The notes: generated by a model from the letters alone, not told the origin. A stretch of 64,000 bases of DNA from Portunus trituberculatus (GCF_017591435.1 NC_059278.1:9086450-9150449), one strand, 5' to 3'. Shown: positions 1-15,180, numbered from the stretch's first letter. Numbers and translations are program-made.

Positions 1-399
1 TATTTGTTTTTTGGACAGCATCATGATCAAGGATTTATATATCTTTCCTTTGATATAGAGTGATACTGTATAAGAAGAAAGATAAAGTAAAGTTAACCCC
101 TTCAATACTGACTCGTTATCTTTACTTTGATTTTTGGGTATGATGAGACGATTTTGATTACATTAGGAAGGATTTATGGAGCTCAAAAGATGTATGGTCA
201 GAATCTTCACTATTTTAATCCTCACACGAGTTTCTGAAGCTGTATACAATCACCAAATAGTAAGAAGAAAGATTATGAAAACGTGGCATGGTACAGAAGG
301 GGTCAAGGCAGGTGTGTTGAGTGCGCAGGTTTGGGAAGGTTGTGAAAAGAGGGAGCCGGTTATGTGGGTACGTAATGGTACTTAAAAGGGTTTGCAGGT
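1..399. other. Intergenic DNA, no gene seen
   Basis: AT-rich unique-looking sequence. The short open frames here have no recognisable domain and no coding character. I see no RNA gene or element boundary. Confidence 0.5.
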
Positions 400-492
400 A
401 GATGTGGTAGATATGCAGGTGTGTAGAGACAGATGTGGTGAATATGCAGGTGTGTGGAGGTAGATGTGGTGGATATGGAGGTGTGTTGAGAG
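400..492. repeat. 31-bp minisatellite, three copies
   Basis: Three head-to-tail copies of exactly 31 bp start at 400, 431 and 462. Each begins AGATGTGGT and carries GGTGTGT near its end. The copies differ at a few bases only. No coding role is apparent. Confidence 0.85.
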
Positions 493-821
493 GTGCAGAG
501 ACAGGGGAGTGTAGGGACAAACAGGTGTGGAGCATGAGCGTGTCCAGAAGGGGAAAGAGGAAAAAAAGAAGAAAATTAAGTTGTATTCTTTAGTTTATTC
601 TTTGCTGATTTTTTTTTTTACTTTTGGCCCAGTTTTTTTAGTTCTATAATTGATATACACGCTATAGATAACAATAAATGAATCACATGATAAAAGAGAA
701 GTTTGCAAAAATTTCATGGTAAGTTTCTTTTTACAATTTTTTTTTTTTTTCCTTATTTTCTTTTGCCAGTTTCCTTTCCCTTCTCTAGAAACAACAACCA
801 TGGATATAAAGAAAAACAGAT

Positions 822-1321
<500 letters not shown>

Positions 1322-1365
<44 letters not shown>
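1322..1365. repeat. (CA)n tail of SINE copy 1
   Basis: A perfect (CA)n run follows the SINE 3' end and can be read as its tail or as the target array. Confidence 0.95.
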
Positions 1366-1366
<1 letters not shown>

Positions 1367-1499
1367 TTACTCCAGAGAATTCGTTGTTTCAGATTGTTTC
1401 AGATTGTTGTTTTACAAAATTTGCTTCTATCGTGTTCCCGTTGTCCGCAGTGATACCTTTCTTCCTCCTCAGTGCTCGCCATTCCTTCATGAAAATCAG

Positions 1500-2520
1500 C
1501 GCCACCTTCTACACAAGTAAAGGTGACCATATAGTTGTTCTTATCTCAAGCCAGTCATGACAACGACACAACCATTAATGGATGCAAAGAAAAATAAATT
1601 AAAAGGAACGCTTCATCATTCTCTCCATCCACACAAGTTGGTGCCATTTAGCTTTTGTACTCTGAGCCCAGTCATGATGAAAACGCGACCCTTAAATAGA
1701 TACAGAGAAAAGTAAAAAGAAAGGATAAGAAATTTTACATCTCGTCTGGCATTCTATCCCTTGTAGAATGTATAAAGTAGTTAACGATCACTTATATTTA
1801 TATGCTATATAAGGCACAATGAAGACAGTGTAGCCTTGTAAACACGGAAAAAGCTAGAAAAAATAATTTTCTTCCATGCTCATTCCCCTGAAGAGTCTGA
1901 CAATCAAATAAACAACAGGCTGAAAAATATTTATTCCTGCATGAGTACAGTATTTCTGAAGCTTTCTGTACATCAATTAAATTAGAATTAAGATGTAGCA
2001 CGTTAACAGATCCCACTGAAAGAAACAGCGGAAGAAATCTTACTCAATATACCAGAAAATATGATCTATCTCCATATAATTGCACACACATTAACTCGAT
2101 CAAGATAAAGACGCTATACAGTAAACACGGGAGCAATAATTTGAACTGAATCAAAAATAAAAAGCATCTAAGCCTTACTAGTTCGTTTTTATGGAGATAT
2201 TAATTCATATCAACTATAATTCTTGTTATTTCCACATTAACTAAATCAGAAGACGAAACACACGAACAAAGAAGGCAAAACGAAAGAAAAAAAAACATAT
2301 CTTGGGAAAGTTATTCCCCAGAAGAAAGAAATCTGCCTCTAGAGTAACTTTTTTGTCATACACATTACCTAAATCAAGATAAGGAAGCGACGCACAAACA
2401 GGAGGAACAAAAAATATAGAATGAAAAAAAAAAATAGATAAAGCGTCACATCTTGGGTAGCTTGTTCCCAGAAGAGTGTAATCCGCCTCATATTGCCAGC
2501 GTTGTGCTTGGAAAAAGCTG
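1500..2520. repeat. Ancient degenerate tandem repeat, ~120-145 bp period
   Basis: Diverged copies can be aligned by eye. One pair is 1505-1621 and 1622-1745, sharing ACACAAGT, CCAGTCATGA and the A-rich end. A second pair is 2232-2350 and 2362-2500, sharing ATCTTGGG, TTCCCCAGAAGA or TTCCCAGAAGAG, and CCTAAATCA. A related TTCCCCTGAAGAG segment is at about 1885. No coding sequence is visible. Boundaries and copy number are uncertain because of divergence. Confidence 0.5.
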
Positions 2521-3077
2521 CCGGATAAAGGAAGGGCGGTGAGGAGACCAAATTACACATCCTAACAAAGCAGCTTCACTTGCGCAACTAGCAATATCGC
2601 CGCTTTGGCCACTATATTACTAGTATTCCTCAGGCTCGTTTTCTGTCACTGCATGCGTCACGCGTTTGTTAACCTTTTTGGCAGCGCGTGTGGATAGATT
2701 GTCGGTGGAAGTGCATAGATAGGACATTTATTATCAATGTTAAAGTTTAAAATGAAAAGAGTAATTGAAATGGAGCGGTAAGAGATATTTTCTATTTCTA
2801 AACCTATCGCATTGTATTTTTTGTGTGTGAAAGTTTTCCTGGTTTTATGGTTCATCTTCCGTTTTGAATTGAGTTACATTTTCTTTTTTGTTGGGGAATT
2901 CATTTTATCTACCTTCCATTTTTTATTTTGGATTTATTTCCTTTATTTTATTTGCTCTCATGCTTATTTTATCGGGGAATTTATTGAATTTTATTAACTT
3001 TTTGTTTCAGGTTCACTTCCCCTGTTCTGCGTGTACTACGATTTATTTCTATCTTGTTTTCCTCTTTTTTGTTCCTC

Positions 3078-3083
<6 letters not shown>
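2521..3083. other. Intergenic DNA, no gene seen
   Basis: AT-rich, T-rich on the plus strand towards 3083. The open frames are hydrophobic T-rich shadows. No feature is supported. Confidence 0.5.
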
Positions 3084-3163
<80 letters not shown>

Positions 3164-3177
3164 CGTGTGTGTGTGTG
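3084..3177. repeat. (TG)n microsatellite
   Basis: A long TG run with one interruption (GAGCG) near 3161. Confidence 0.97.
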
Positions 3178-3324
3178 CTTCGTAACGATATGTTTTCTCC
3201 ATTTTCATATATTTTTTTCCTTTCTCTCTGAACATGTTTTCAACTTTATTGCCTCTCGAATATTTTTTTTTTCTCCATGACACAAAGACAACTTCATTTC
3301 AAAACTGTCTCTATGTTTGTCATG

Positions 3325-3460
3325 TCATGTTATGTTAGCATGAGTTACGTTAGGTCATCCCAGGTTAGGTTAGGTAAAGTTGAGTTAGGATAGGATAGGG
3401 CAGAATAGAGTGGTTTACATTAGGACACAGAGGGAAAAGTCATGTTATGTTAGCAGGTTG
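3325..3460 (+). repeat. Interstitial TTAGG-like motifs
   Basis: GGTTAGGTTAGG occurs at about 3374 among degenerate GTTAGG/ATAGG words. The word CATGTTATGTTAGCA occurs twice (about 3327 and 3442). TTAGG is the arthropod telomere unit, so this is a short, degenerate interstitial telomere-like patch. Confidence 0.5.
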
Positions 3461-3511
3461 TTTGTGTTTGAATGCTGGTCTTGCCTCGTGACTGTGTGCG
3501 TTGTTTATATT

Positions 3512-3513
<2 letters not shown>

Positions 3514-3556
<43 letters not shown>

Positions 3557-3617
3557 GTCCATTATTTATCATTTACTTCCACTTTGTCTCGTATTTCCCT
3601 CAAGAACCATAACACTT

Positions 3618-3703
<86 letters not shown>
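3514..3703. repeat. (CT)n, (CA)n and (GA)n cluster
   Basis: (CT)n at 3514-3554, about 66 bp of unique sequence, then (CA)n at 3621-3660 joined through TGTA to (GA)n at 3664-3703. The CT and GA arms can pair with each other. Confidence 0.95.
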
Positions 3704-3705
<2 letters not shown>

Positions 3706-3965
3706 AGCCTCAGTTGTGTCAGACGTGCACAGACCGACATTTTCCGACCGTAGATGCCTTCCAATAATCGCGGTCTGTCGATAATGAAGGCAGCCGTGGC
3801 AGCCAGACCAGTTTAGGGACCAATAAACGCGAGAATAATAAACGCGTTGTGGTCGCCGACGGAATTCCTACAGCCTTTTGATGGTAAGGTTGATGGAAAA
3901 TGTTTGTAGCGGACGAGCCTCTTTTGGAGTGACTGTTTGGTTTAGCCGGTATAATGTTGAATGTT

Positions 3966-3966
<1 letters not shown>

Positions 3967-4058
<92 letters not shown>
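3967..4058. repeat. (GT)n microsatellite
   Basis: A perfect GT run of about 46 units. Confidence 0.97.
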
Positions 4059-4059
<1 letters not shown>

Positions 4060-4147
4060 GTTTATTTTAATTTAATTTTATTTTTCGGCCAGAATTCACG
4101 GAAGACTCAAAGGTTCTTTTTCATTTTCAAATATGAGGGAACATGTT

Positions 4148-4154
<7 letters not shown>

Positions 4155-4235
<81 letters not shown>
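4155..4235. repeat. (CT)n microsatellite
   Basis: A perfect CT run of about 40 units. Confidence 0.97.
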
Positions 4236-4238
<3 letters not shown>

Positions 4239-4753
4239 CTCTCCACTTTATCTTTTCCTTTTCAAGAGAACGCCCACACACACAGTACAAGAAAAGCAAC
4301 AGCAATGAAAGAAAAAAACTAACACAAACATACACAATGCCTCCAATTACGGAAAAATCTACACTATCTTAATAAAACCTCATGAAAGTCCCCTATTTCC
4401 CCTGATTTACCTTCTCAACACTCATCGCGGAGAGACACTAAAAGAAGGACAAGAGACGGGCAATCCCTCCCTCCGCTTTGCCAATATTGCGTTTCTCTGC
4501 GGGTATTTCGCGATCAGCCACGCAGCGTCTCGTATATGGAAACTCCGCCCGCGTGAATAAATGCCATCGCTGCTTCGTGTGTCCCTCTTGACGACGCCTA
4601 CACGAGGAGACTCTAACGCCGCCTCGCTACGCTGCCGGGATCCATAACAAGTGGTCCTCTTAGGGATTAATTTCAGCTCGTACTGTGGTCGTCTTCCTGA
4701 CTTATTGTGCTAATTACACGGCCCACAATGACTCGAAAGAAGGAAATGTTTCG

Positions 4754-4756
<3 letters not shown>
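4236..4756. other. Intergenic DNA, GC-richer patch
   Basis: The part from about 4480 to 4640 is more GC-rich than its surroundings and holds several CG dinucleotides. No reading frame with protein character, splice-site pair or promoter motif can be defended. Confidence 0.4.

Positions 4757-4803
<47 letters not shown>
4757..4803. repeat. (GA)n microsatellite
   Basis: A perfect GA run, followed to 5120 by pyrimidine-rich sequence on the plus strand. Confidence 0.95.
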
Positions 4804-4804
<1 letters not shown>

Positions 4805-5119
4805 ATCCGCAGCCTCCATTTCTCGCAATCTCATTTTCTCCTTTTCCTCCATCTCTCTCACTTTCCTTCCTTACTTATCCCTATCTCTTCTCCTCTCCAT
4901 CTCTCTCTCTTTACCTTCCTCTCTCCTTACTTCTTTCTCTTCTTCCCTCTCCCCCACAATCAATCACTCTCATCTTCCTCCTCTCTCCTTCCTTACCTTC
5001 GTATGCCTCTCCTTTCTGCAATTTTTTCCTTCCTCTCTCTGTACTAAAATCTCTATGTACCTCCCTTTCTCCTTCCCTCTCTTATTTCTTTCCCTCCTTT
5101 CCTCTTTCTCTGTACAATA

Positions 5120-5301
<182 letters not shown>

Positions 5302-5359
5302 TTCCTCCCTATCCTCCCTCACTCCCTCCATCCGGTATCTTCCTCCCCCAAACCCCTCA

Positions 5360-5467
<108 letters not shown>

Positions 5468-5770
5468 CCTTTCTCCCTCCCACGTTCCCTGTAGCATAAT
5501 TAAATATAAACTTGTCCAGGAGGTGCATTTTTAGAGCGGAATGAGTCTTTTTCTTGTTTTTTTTTTTTGTAGTTAATGAATAGGAAAACACGGAATAATA
5601 CTGAACACGCTTGAAATATTTCCTTCCCTTAAAATAACAGTAAATAAAATACATTGTCTCCTTGTGGTGGATTATTATTTATTTTTTTTAACGTAGCTTT
5701 CTTTTTTTTTTTTTCCTTTTCGTTTTCTCCTTTGTTTGGATTTTGAGTTGTGGTCTTGCCTGTGTGTGTT

Positions 5771-6062
5771 TCACTGTTTGATCTGCTGCAGTCTCTGACG
5801 AGACAGCCAGACGTTACCCTACGGAACGAGCTCAGAGCTCATTATTTCCGATCTTCGGATAGGCCTGAGACCAGGCACACACCACACACCGGGACAATAA
5901 GGTCACGACTCCTCGATTTACATCCCGTACCTACTCACTGCTAGGTGAACAGGGGCTACACGTGAAAGGAGACACACCCAAATATCTCCACCCGGCCGGG
6001 GAATCGAACCCCGGTCCTCTGGCTTGTGAAGCCAGCGCTCTAACCACTGAGCTACCGGGCCT
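5771..6062 (-). mobile_element. tRNA-Val-headed SINE, family 1, copy 2
   Basis: This is a full-length copy of the 1029-1321 SINE in reverse orientation. The tRNA head lies at 5990-6062. Its anticodon loop is TTCACAA (anticodon CAC), the B box is GGTTCGATTCC and the A box is TAGCTCAGTGG. The body keeps the core CACCTAGCAGTGAGTAGGTA. On the SINE sense strand the 3' end is CAGTGAAACACACACA and the 5' flank is also (CA)n, seen as TG at 6063-6090. The promoter boxes are intact, so the source copy was probably active until fairly recently (inference). Confidence 0.92.

Positions 6063-7196
<1,134 letters not shown>

Positions 7197-7243
<47 letters not shown>
7197..7243. repeat. (GA)n microsatellite
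   Basis: A perfect run. Confidence 0.95.
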
Positions 7244-7248
<5 letters not shown>

Positions 7249-7825
7249 GGAAGTGGATAAATTGACCAGCGGACACCTCTCGCATCTTATTTTAAAGTGA
7301 AATTGTTGGTCTTTCTTCCCGCGCGCCGTAAGTTTCACAGCAGCACAGCGCGGGACGCTCGGCAAAACGCGTGAGTCATTAGGTAACTTTCCTCATATTT
7401 CTCACACAACCCGACTCTCCCACGAGGTCTTGACTTTATACACTCTGCTCGGCTGCTGTGACATTTCGCCCTGTTTCTCTCTTTCTCTTTTCTCTGTCTC
7501 CTTTTATTTCTATAGCTGTATTGTTGTTGTTTTTTTTTCTATCTGGTTTGCATATTAAGGCTCGTTTTTTTTTTTTCATCTTTCTTATTTATCAAGTGTA
7601 TTTTATTTATTTTCTATCTTGGTTTTTTTTCTCGTTTTTTTTTCTACTTTTGGATTTTTGTATCTAGTTTTCATACCGTCACTTTTTTTTATATATTACT
7701 TTTAGTTTATCTCTGGTGTTTAATTTTTCATATTGCAGCCATGTAGTTTTTCACGGTAGGTATCTCTTCACAAGTTACTTACATTATATTTCACTGCTCT
7801 AATATTTTTTTTAGTTTATCTATTC

Positions 7826-7828
<3 letters not shown>
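7244..7828. other. Intergenic DNA, no gene seen
   Basis: CG-containing patch near 7310-7370, then T-rich sequence. Nothing further is supported. Confidence 0.4.

Positions 7829-7905
<77 letters not shown>
7829..7905. repeat. (CT)n microsatellite
   Basis: A perfect run. Confidence 0.95.
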
Positions 7906-7907
<2 letters not shown>

Positions 7908-8782
7908 CTATTAGATTCAAAAGTTATTGGAGGAGGATGAAAGGATTCGGGTCAGATTTGTGTAATATTCACATCCCTTTGTCAACTTGCTCTATCTTCC
8001 TCTAAGTTCAGCACTCCATACTTCCTTCATCTCTCCCTCCCTTCTGTGTACATTTCCTTACATCAACACTCCACCCACCTTAACCTTCTTTCCTTCTTCC
8101 TTTCCTCCTTCTCATCCTTATTTTCTTTATTACTTGCTTCTTCTATTTTTCTCATAATTTTTCATACCCAGATTTATTTTTTTCCTGGTAGTTTTCGTAC
8201 TTCTTTTCTTCTCTCCTTTTTTTCTCTTTCCTGTTTTCTTTTTTTATTTTTTCCTTCTTTATAAATATCAGATTTTTTGCTCTATCATTCTTCCTTCCTT
8301 TCCTCTTCCTTTCAATGCTATCATGTATTCCATCAACTACGATTGATATCTGTGAACATCTTCCTTACTCTTCCTTCCTTCCTTACTTACTTCCTTCCTT
8401 CCTTCCCTCCTTCCTTCCGTTCCTCCAGCCAGCCATTCGCGTCGAGGAAAAAGTAACAAAAATAATAATAGTTGTCATAAATATCTCTCAATATTCCCCC
8501 AACGATGCGCCTTTCTCCCCCCAACCTCCCACTCTTTTTTCTCCTCTCGTTCTCCTTCCTCCTATCTATTCCTCTTCCCCCTTTCGTCTTTCTCTTCCTC
8601 CTTCCTTCCATCCCTCACCTTCTATACCTCTCCCTCCTCTCCCTTGTTTTTTACCTCCCAGCGTAAGTAATATCGTGTATTTTGTTTCAAGGAGGGCTAA
8701 GAATGGAGCTACTTTCTCCTACATCAACGAAACTTTGGAAGCCTCCAGATGACCTCCTCTTGCTTAAAGCTGTTCCCTGGTA
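7906..8782. other. Polypyrimidine-rich intergenic DNA with (TTCC)n
   Basis: Strong C+T bias on the plus strand, with an imperfect TTCC tetranucleotide array at about 8375-8425. The long open frames here result from low-complexity pyrimidine tracts. Confidence 0.6.
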
Positions 8783-8889
8783 CTGGTGGTGTGGTGGTAA
8801 TGGTGGTGGTCGTAGTAGTAGTAGTAATTGTAGTAGTAGTTGAAGTAGCAGTAGTAATAGTGGAAGAAGTAATTGTAGTAGTAGTTGGT

Positions 8890-8953
<64 letters not shown>
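8783..8953. repeat. (AGT)n trinucleotide array
   Basis: Imperfect GGT/AGT repeats from 8783 become a pure AGT run at 8891-8953. The poly-Val, poly-Thr and poly-Tyr reading frames are shadows. Confidence 0.93.
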
Positions 8954-9070
8954 AAGGCACCAGACAAGAATTGCTACATCATTTTTCCACTCTCCTTTTG
9001 TATCTTGTCTTCATTTTTGTTCCATTCGTTTTTTATATTTATGTTTCTGCTCTTTTTGTTTCTCTTTTCA

Positions 9071-9186
9071 GCTTTTCTTCTTTTTCTTCTTCTTCCTTTT
9101 CTTTTTCTTCTTCTTTTTCTTCTTTATCTTCTTCTTCTTCTTCTTCTTCTTCTTCTTCTTCTTCTTCTTCTTCTTCTTCTTCTTTT
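9071..9186. repeat. (TTC)n trinucleotide array
   Basis: Imperfect TTC repeats that become pure from about 9127. Together with the AGT array this makes two trinucleotide arrays within 400 bp. Confidence 0.93.
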
Positions 9187-9253
9187 CCACTTCTTCATTT
9201 CGATATGTCACTCAGCTTGTAATCACTAAAACATTGATTTTTTACTTAATATT

Positions 9254-9255
<2 letters not shown>

Positions 9256-9308
<53 letters not shown>
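9256..9308. repeat. (GA)n microsatellite
   Basis: A perfect run. Confidence 0.95.
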
Positions 9309-9309
<1 letters not shown>

Positions 9310-9856
9310 GTATCTTAGGTATGTAATGAAGTGTCACTGAAGATCCGGGAAACTTTTGACAACAGGCGCCTCTGTGTTTCCCTCGCCATTGTTCTATTAG
9401 TTTAGTTCTGGGAATAAGTTACCATTGTTACCACGCGCGAGGCGGAGAGTTGCTGCAGGTGTGGTAAGTGTAGCTGCTCAACGATAGCTCAGTTGTCTGC
9501 GTGTAGTTGTGTCAGATATGAATCACTGATGTGTCTCTGCCTTTCATAACTACTTTTCTTATTTAGATATTTATCTCTAGAATTGAAAACAAAAATACGA
9601 GAAACTGAAGGATAACATCAAGCCTATATACACGTGGCAGTCCCTGGAAGAAACATACATACTTACCTATTTCCAATTTATCATCCTCATTCATATGTTT
9701 CAAAACTATTTTAAAAGTCACAGCAGTAATTGAGCATAATAAAAGAAATGAATTACCCTGCACATATAAGACACTAAAAGAAGAAAAGTAACATCATTAT
9801 ACACTATATATGTGCGGGTCGTTGTTGCATAATTGAATGTGAGTTTGTCAAGCATC

Positions 9857-9859
<3 letters not shown>
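9309..9859. other. Intergenic DNA, no gene seen
   Basis: Mixed unique sequence. The minus-strand open frame at 9563-9763 shows no recognisable domain. Confidence 0.4.

Positions 9860-9954
<95 letters not shown>
9860..9954. repeat. (CT)n microsatellite
   Basis: A perfect run of about 47 units. Confidence 0.97.
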
Positions 9955-9955
<1 letters not shown>

Positions 9956-11045
9956 ATTCTTTTCCATATTTTACCTTTGTTCCTCTTACTTTTTCTTTCT
10001 CAATCTACTTATGTATTTTCCTCCCCGCTTTTTATTTATTTTCACTCTCTCCATATGTTATTTTTTTCCTTTCTGTTTTTCCTTTCCTTCACTATTTCCT
10101 CCTGGTATGTTTCTTGTTACAATATGATTTTACCTTTTCTTTATCTTACCTTCTCTCCGTCAACTCTACATCTTTTTTCCTATTTTCACGTTCATTTTGC
10201 TTGCTTTGAAAAATTTCTTACGTTCCGCAGCTCTTTTCTTTCCGTTTCTCTTTTCCACCATTCATCCATTCTCTTCTATCCTTGTTTTCTTCTTTATGTT
10301 TGTCTATTGCTTATTACGATTCCGTGACGTTTTCCTTTTCTTTCTTTTTCCTTTCCATCTCCTCCCAGTTTTTCGCTTGTTCTCCTTTTTTCCTTTGCGG
10401 ATAAGCTATTTTCTCCTGGTGTTCTTTTTCTTTTTGTCTCGGTCTCTAATCCTTCTTTTCTCACGTTTCTCTTCTTCTTCCTCATCTACTTCTTACCCTT
10501 CTCTTCTCGTTTTGCCTCTTTCCTGTCTCCCTCTTCTTCCTTGTGTTTGCATTTTACTCATTTCCTTTCCTCTTGTCAACCTTTCCTTCTTCCTTCCCTC
10601 CTCTCACACTCTGGTTTTCCTTCCTTCCCTCCTTACAAGCCTTTTTTTTTTCCTCGCTTCCCTACTCTCAACCTCTCATTTTCCTTCTTTCCTTCCTCAC
10701 AATCCCTATTTTTCTCTTCTTGTCCTCCTTGTCCTTCGTAGCGTCTTTGGGTCACTTATAACAGTCACAGAAGGTTATGCTGGGCTCCTCCTCTTCCTCC
10801 TTTTTCTCCTTTTCCTCCTCCTCTCTGGATATCTTTGGGCTAAAAATGCAGCAGTGTCCTGAGTCTCAGATTGTCTTATTTCTGCAGCGATTGCTTTGTC
10901 GTTCCTGCCACCGTTTTTGCAACACTACGAATGCAAGTTTTCCTGACGCCGTATGGAATAACAAAGGCCTACCTGTGCTTGGTAAATACGAGACGGAATA
11001 TTCTTCTAGCGACAAGAAGAACGAGGTGAGGGGATGGGGGAGGCG

Positions 11046-11047
<2 letters not shown>
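9955..11047. other. Pyrimidine-rich intergenic DNA
   Basis: T+C-rich on the plus strand for almost 900 bp, which gives long Leu/Phe/Ser-rich open frames without domain character. The last 250 bp (10800-11040) is of normal composition but shows no gene. Confidence 0.5.
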
Positions 11048-11108
<61 letters not shown>

Positions 11109-11127
11109 AAATGAAAAGATGGTCTAG

Positions 11128-11186
<59 letters not shown>
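11048..11186. repeat. (GA)n and (CA)n pair
   Basis: GA at 11048-11103, 26 bp of spacer, then CA at 11130-11186. Confidence 0.95.
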
Positions 11187-11188
<2 letters not shown>

Positions 11189-11319
11189 GGATCAGAACTG
11201 GTATGCGTAATCTTTTTCCAATGCATTCCAAGAAGCAAGTGTCCTCATTCCCATTCCCATTCCTGTTGTGAAATAATGCACTGTATCATCTTTCACATAT
11301 TCCTTGCTTTGATGAATAG

Positions 11320-12716
<1,397 letters not shown>

Positions 12717-13884
12717 ACCTTGACCTAAGCTAGCGACACCTTCATTCTCGCATAACGTAGTGGGTTAATTTGCTCTTTGTTTTTGTGCTTCGCTGCATCA
12801 GACGCGCACAATGACCCTTTAAATCAGCGGTTATGGCCTTTAGATTTGATGCCAGCCAGTTTTCCATTATCGGGGCTTTAAACGTGACTGCTTTTTTTTT
12901 CCTTTTTTTTATTTCCTAAGTATTTATGTTATTTACTGTCTCCTTCCATTCTTCTCCCTTCGTTGTTGTTTTCTTATCTTCGATTTTGTTTCGTATCGTA
13001 TCATTATTGTGTGGTTATATTGTTTTGTTAGGTTAGGTTACGTGAAGATAAGTTTGTTTTTCCTTTTTTATCTTTTTTTTTTTTTGTTCTTTTACGTTTT
13101 GTTTTACGTGTCTGATTCAGGAAATGTTGCTCTGAATCTGAATCTCCATTTTCTCTTCAGTTTTTCTTTTTTTTTCCAGTTGTCCTTCATTGTTTTTACC
13201 TCTTTATTATTTTTTTCGTCCCACGTTACAGTTGCGTCATGATTCCCTCTCAGTGTTGTGTTTGTGTGTTTTTTTCTTTGTCTTATTTTTTTTTCTTGTA
13301 CGATACGTGGTTGTTGTTTTTTTTTGTAATCTTTCTATCTCTTTCTGTCGTTTGATTTGATAGCGGAGTAGGTGGTTGTTAAAAAAAAGCAGATGAGGGA
13401 AAATTTTTTTCAAGAGAAGGAGGAGGACGAGTAGGAGATCGAGGTGGTAGTGGTAGTGATGAAAGATGAGGAGAAGGGAGAGAAAGAGGAGAAATGGTTG
13501 TAATGTCGATGGTAGTGAAGTAATAGGAAGAGGAGGCGGAGGAGTAACAAAATAGAAATCGTATATAAAGAAGAAAGACGAGGAAAGCAAGGAACACAAA
13601 AAAGAAATAAAATTCACCACCCGTGGAGTATCCGGACTAGTATTGTTGTCCGTATCCGCAGATACGTGGATGCGGATACAGATATCTCACTCCTTCTGAT
13701 GTTGATAGGAATGTGCGTGCAGATACTGTTCTCATGTTACGTCCATTTGTGTGGATGTTCTCGTCTTGGATGAAAGAAAGAGTCACAGATGTGGATGTGA
13801 GTGTGTGGATTCCTATGTAGATAACAATGTTTTGTGAAGGATATGCGATTGCTACTAGTTTACGAGACGCTGTTTGACTTATCA

Positions 13885-13890
<6 letters not shown>
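12717..13890. other. Intergenic DNA with a TTAGG-like patch
   Basis: T-rich with GTTAGGTTAGGTTACG at about 13027-13042, A+G-rich at 13380-13600, and a run of GTGGATG/GATACG-type words at 13650-13810. No gene is supported. Confidence 0.4.

Positions 13891-13955
<65 letters not shown>
13891..13955. repeat. (TG)n microsatellite
   Basis: A perfect run. Confidence 0.95.
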
Positions 13956-13957
<2 letters not shown>

Positions 13958-14546
13958 ATAAGCAGCTTGAACTCACCTCCTCTTTCTTAATAACCCTAAT
14001 GAGAAAGAAAAAGAAGAAACGTATCATATTTCCTTTGAGTTCCGCTTCGTGAAAATACTCCATCAAAAAAAAAAAAATTCCCATCAAGCTTTTCTCCTTC
14101 ATGGTTTGGATGTTTTCTTAGTAAACACCGACAGTAAAAGATCCCCTTCTTTTCTAATGCTACGACCGGGGAAGCCCTCCACCGTCCACCCTCCCCTCAC
14201 TCACCCGACCCAGAACCTCACAAACGACTGGGAAATTGGAAGGATGTGGCGGAAACTTTAGGGAAGCTATTGTCACTTTCCCACAAAGTGATAGTTCATT
14301 AGACAAGGTAAGGTTAAATTGATTTCATTATGATAGGTGGGTCCTTAAATTTTGGATGATCCTTTTTTCCATTTTTGTGTAGGAATCAGCACTTCACTGG
14401 GCCTTTTTTGTTTTTGTTATTTTTTTCCTTTTTCATGCGAGGTCAGTACCACTCTAACAAAAAAAATAAAGAAACATAAGTGGATGAGGCGATTATGTGG
14501 AGCTAAGTGACGAATGTGTGTTGTTTGAATTGTGCGAAAAATTTAC
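13956..14546. other. Intergenic DNA, no gene seen
   Basis: Mixed sequence with an A-run at about 14070. Nothing supported. Confidence 0.4.
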
Positions 14547-14562
14547 TGTGTGTGTGTGTGTG
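14547..14562. repeat. Short (TG)n, tail of minus-strand SINE copy 3
   Basis: Eight TG units next to the SINE 3' end. This is (CA)n on the SINE sense strand. Confidence 0.9.
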
Positions 14563-14566
14563 CGTT

Positions 14567-14855
14567 TCACTGTTTGATTTGCTGCAGTCTCTGACGAGAC
14601 AGCCAGACGTTACCATACGGAACGAGCTCAGAGCTCATTATTTCCGATCTTCGGATAGGCCTGAGACCAAGCACACACCACACACCGGGACAACAAGGTC
14701 ACAACTCGATTTACATCCCGTAACTACTCACTGCTAGGTAAACAGGGGCTACACGTGAAAGGAGACACACCCAAATATCTCCACCCGGCCGGGGAATCGA
14801 ACCCCGGTCCTCTGGCTTGTGAAGCCAGCGCTCTAACCACTGAGCTACCGGGCCT
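14567..14855 (-). mobile_element. tRNA-Val-headed SINE, family 1, copy 3
   Basis: A full-length reverse-orientation copy with the same head (anticodon loop TTCACAA, B box GGTTCGATTCC), core and GAGCTCTGAGCTC region as the copies at 1029 and 5771. Small differences include TACCATACGG for TACCCTACGG and a loss of three bases before the CGATTTACATCC segment. On its sense strand both flanks are (CA)n, seen as TG at 14547-14562 and 14856-14887. Confidence 0.92.
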
Positions 14856-14887
14856 TGTGTGTGTGTGTGTGTGTGTTTGTGTGTGTG
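14856..14887. repeat. (TG)n microsatellite flanking SINE copy 3
   Basis: A TG run with one T interruption, directly at the 5' end of the minus-strand SINE. Confidence 0.93.
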
Positions 14888-15091
14888 CTTACTTCTCAGA
14901 GGTGATTTGTGGCAGCGTGGATGCGTGGCAAGGCGGCGGTGTGGAGCATCAAAAGGATAACACACTGCAGTACCCAGATGTGTGTCCTGTGTCTTTATAT
15001 CCGCATCACGCGTTCCCAAATGGGTTAGTATCACCCACATGCCATCCATCAGTCAAAGCCCTCTCGTTTTTCTTGTTAGGAGAAAACGGGT

Positions 15092-15093
<2 letters not shown>

Positions 15094-15178
<85 letters not shown>
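15094..15178. repeat. (AC)n microsatellite
   Basis: A perfect run of about 42 units, with no SINE attached. Confidence 0.97.

Positions 15179-15180
<2 letters not shown>

Noticed and set aside
5750..5944. Open frames that repeat in 5750-5944, 14507-14737 and the minus strand at 1146-1364 and 44318-44680
   Set aside because: They are conserved because they translate the SINE body, not because of a protein gene.
8749..9222. Poly-Val/poly-Ser frame of 157 codons
   Set aside because: It is made of the AGT and TTC trinucleotide arrays.
9833..10862. Long hydrophobic frames that might be membrane proteins
   Set aside because: The region is a continuous T+C-rich tract. The Leu/Phe/Ser content follows from composition, and several frames are open at once.
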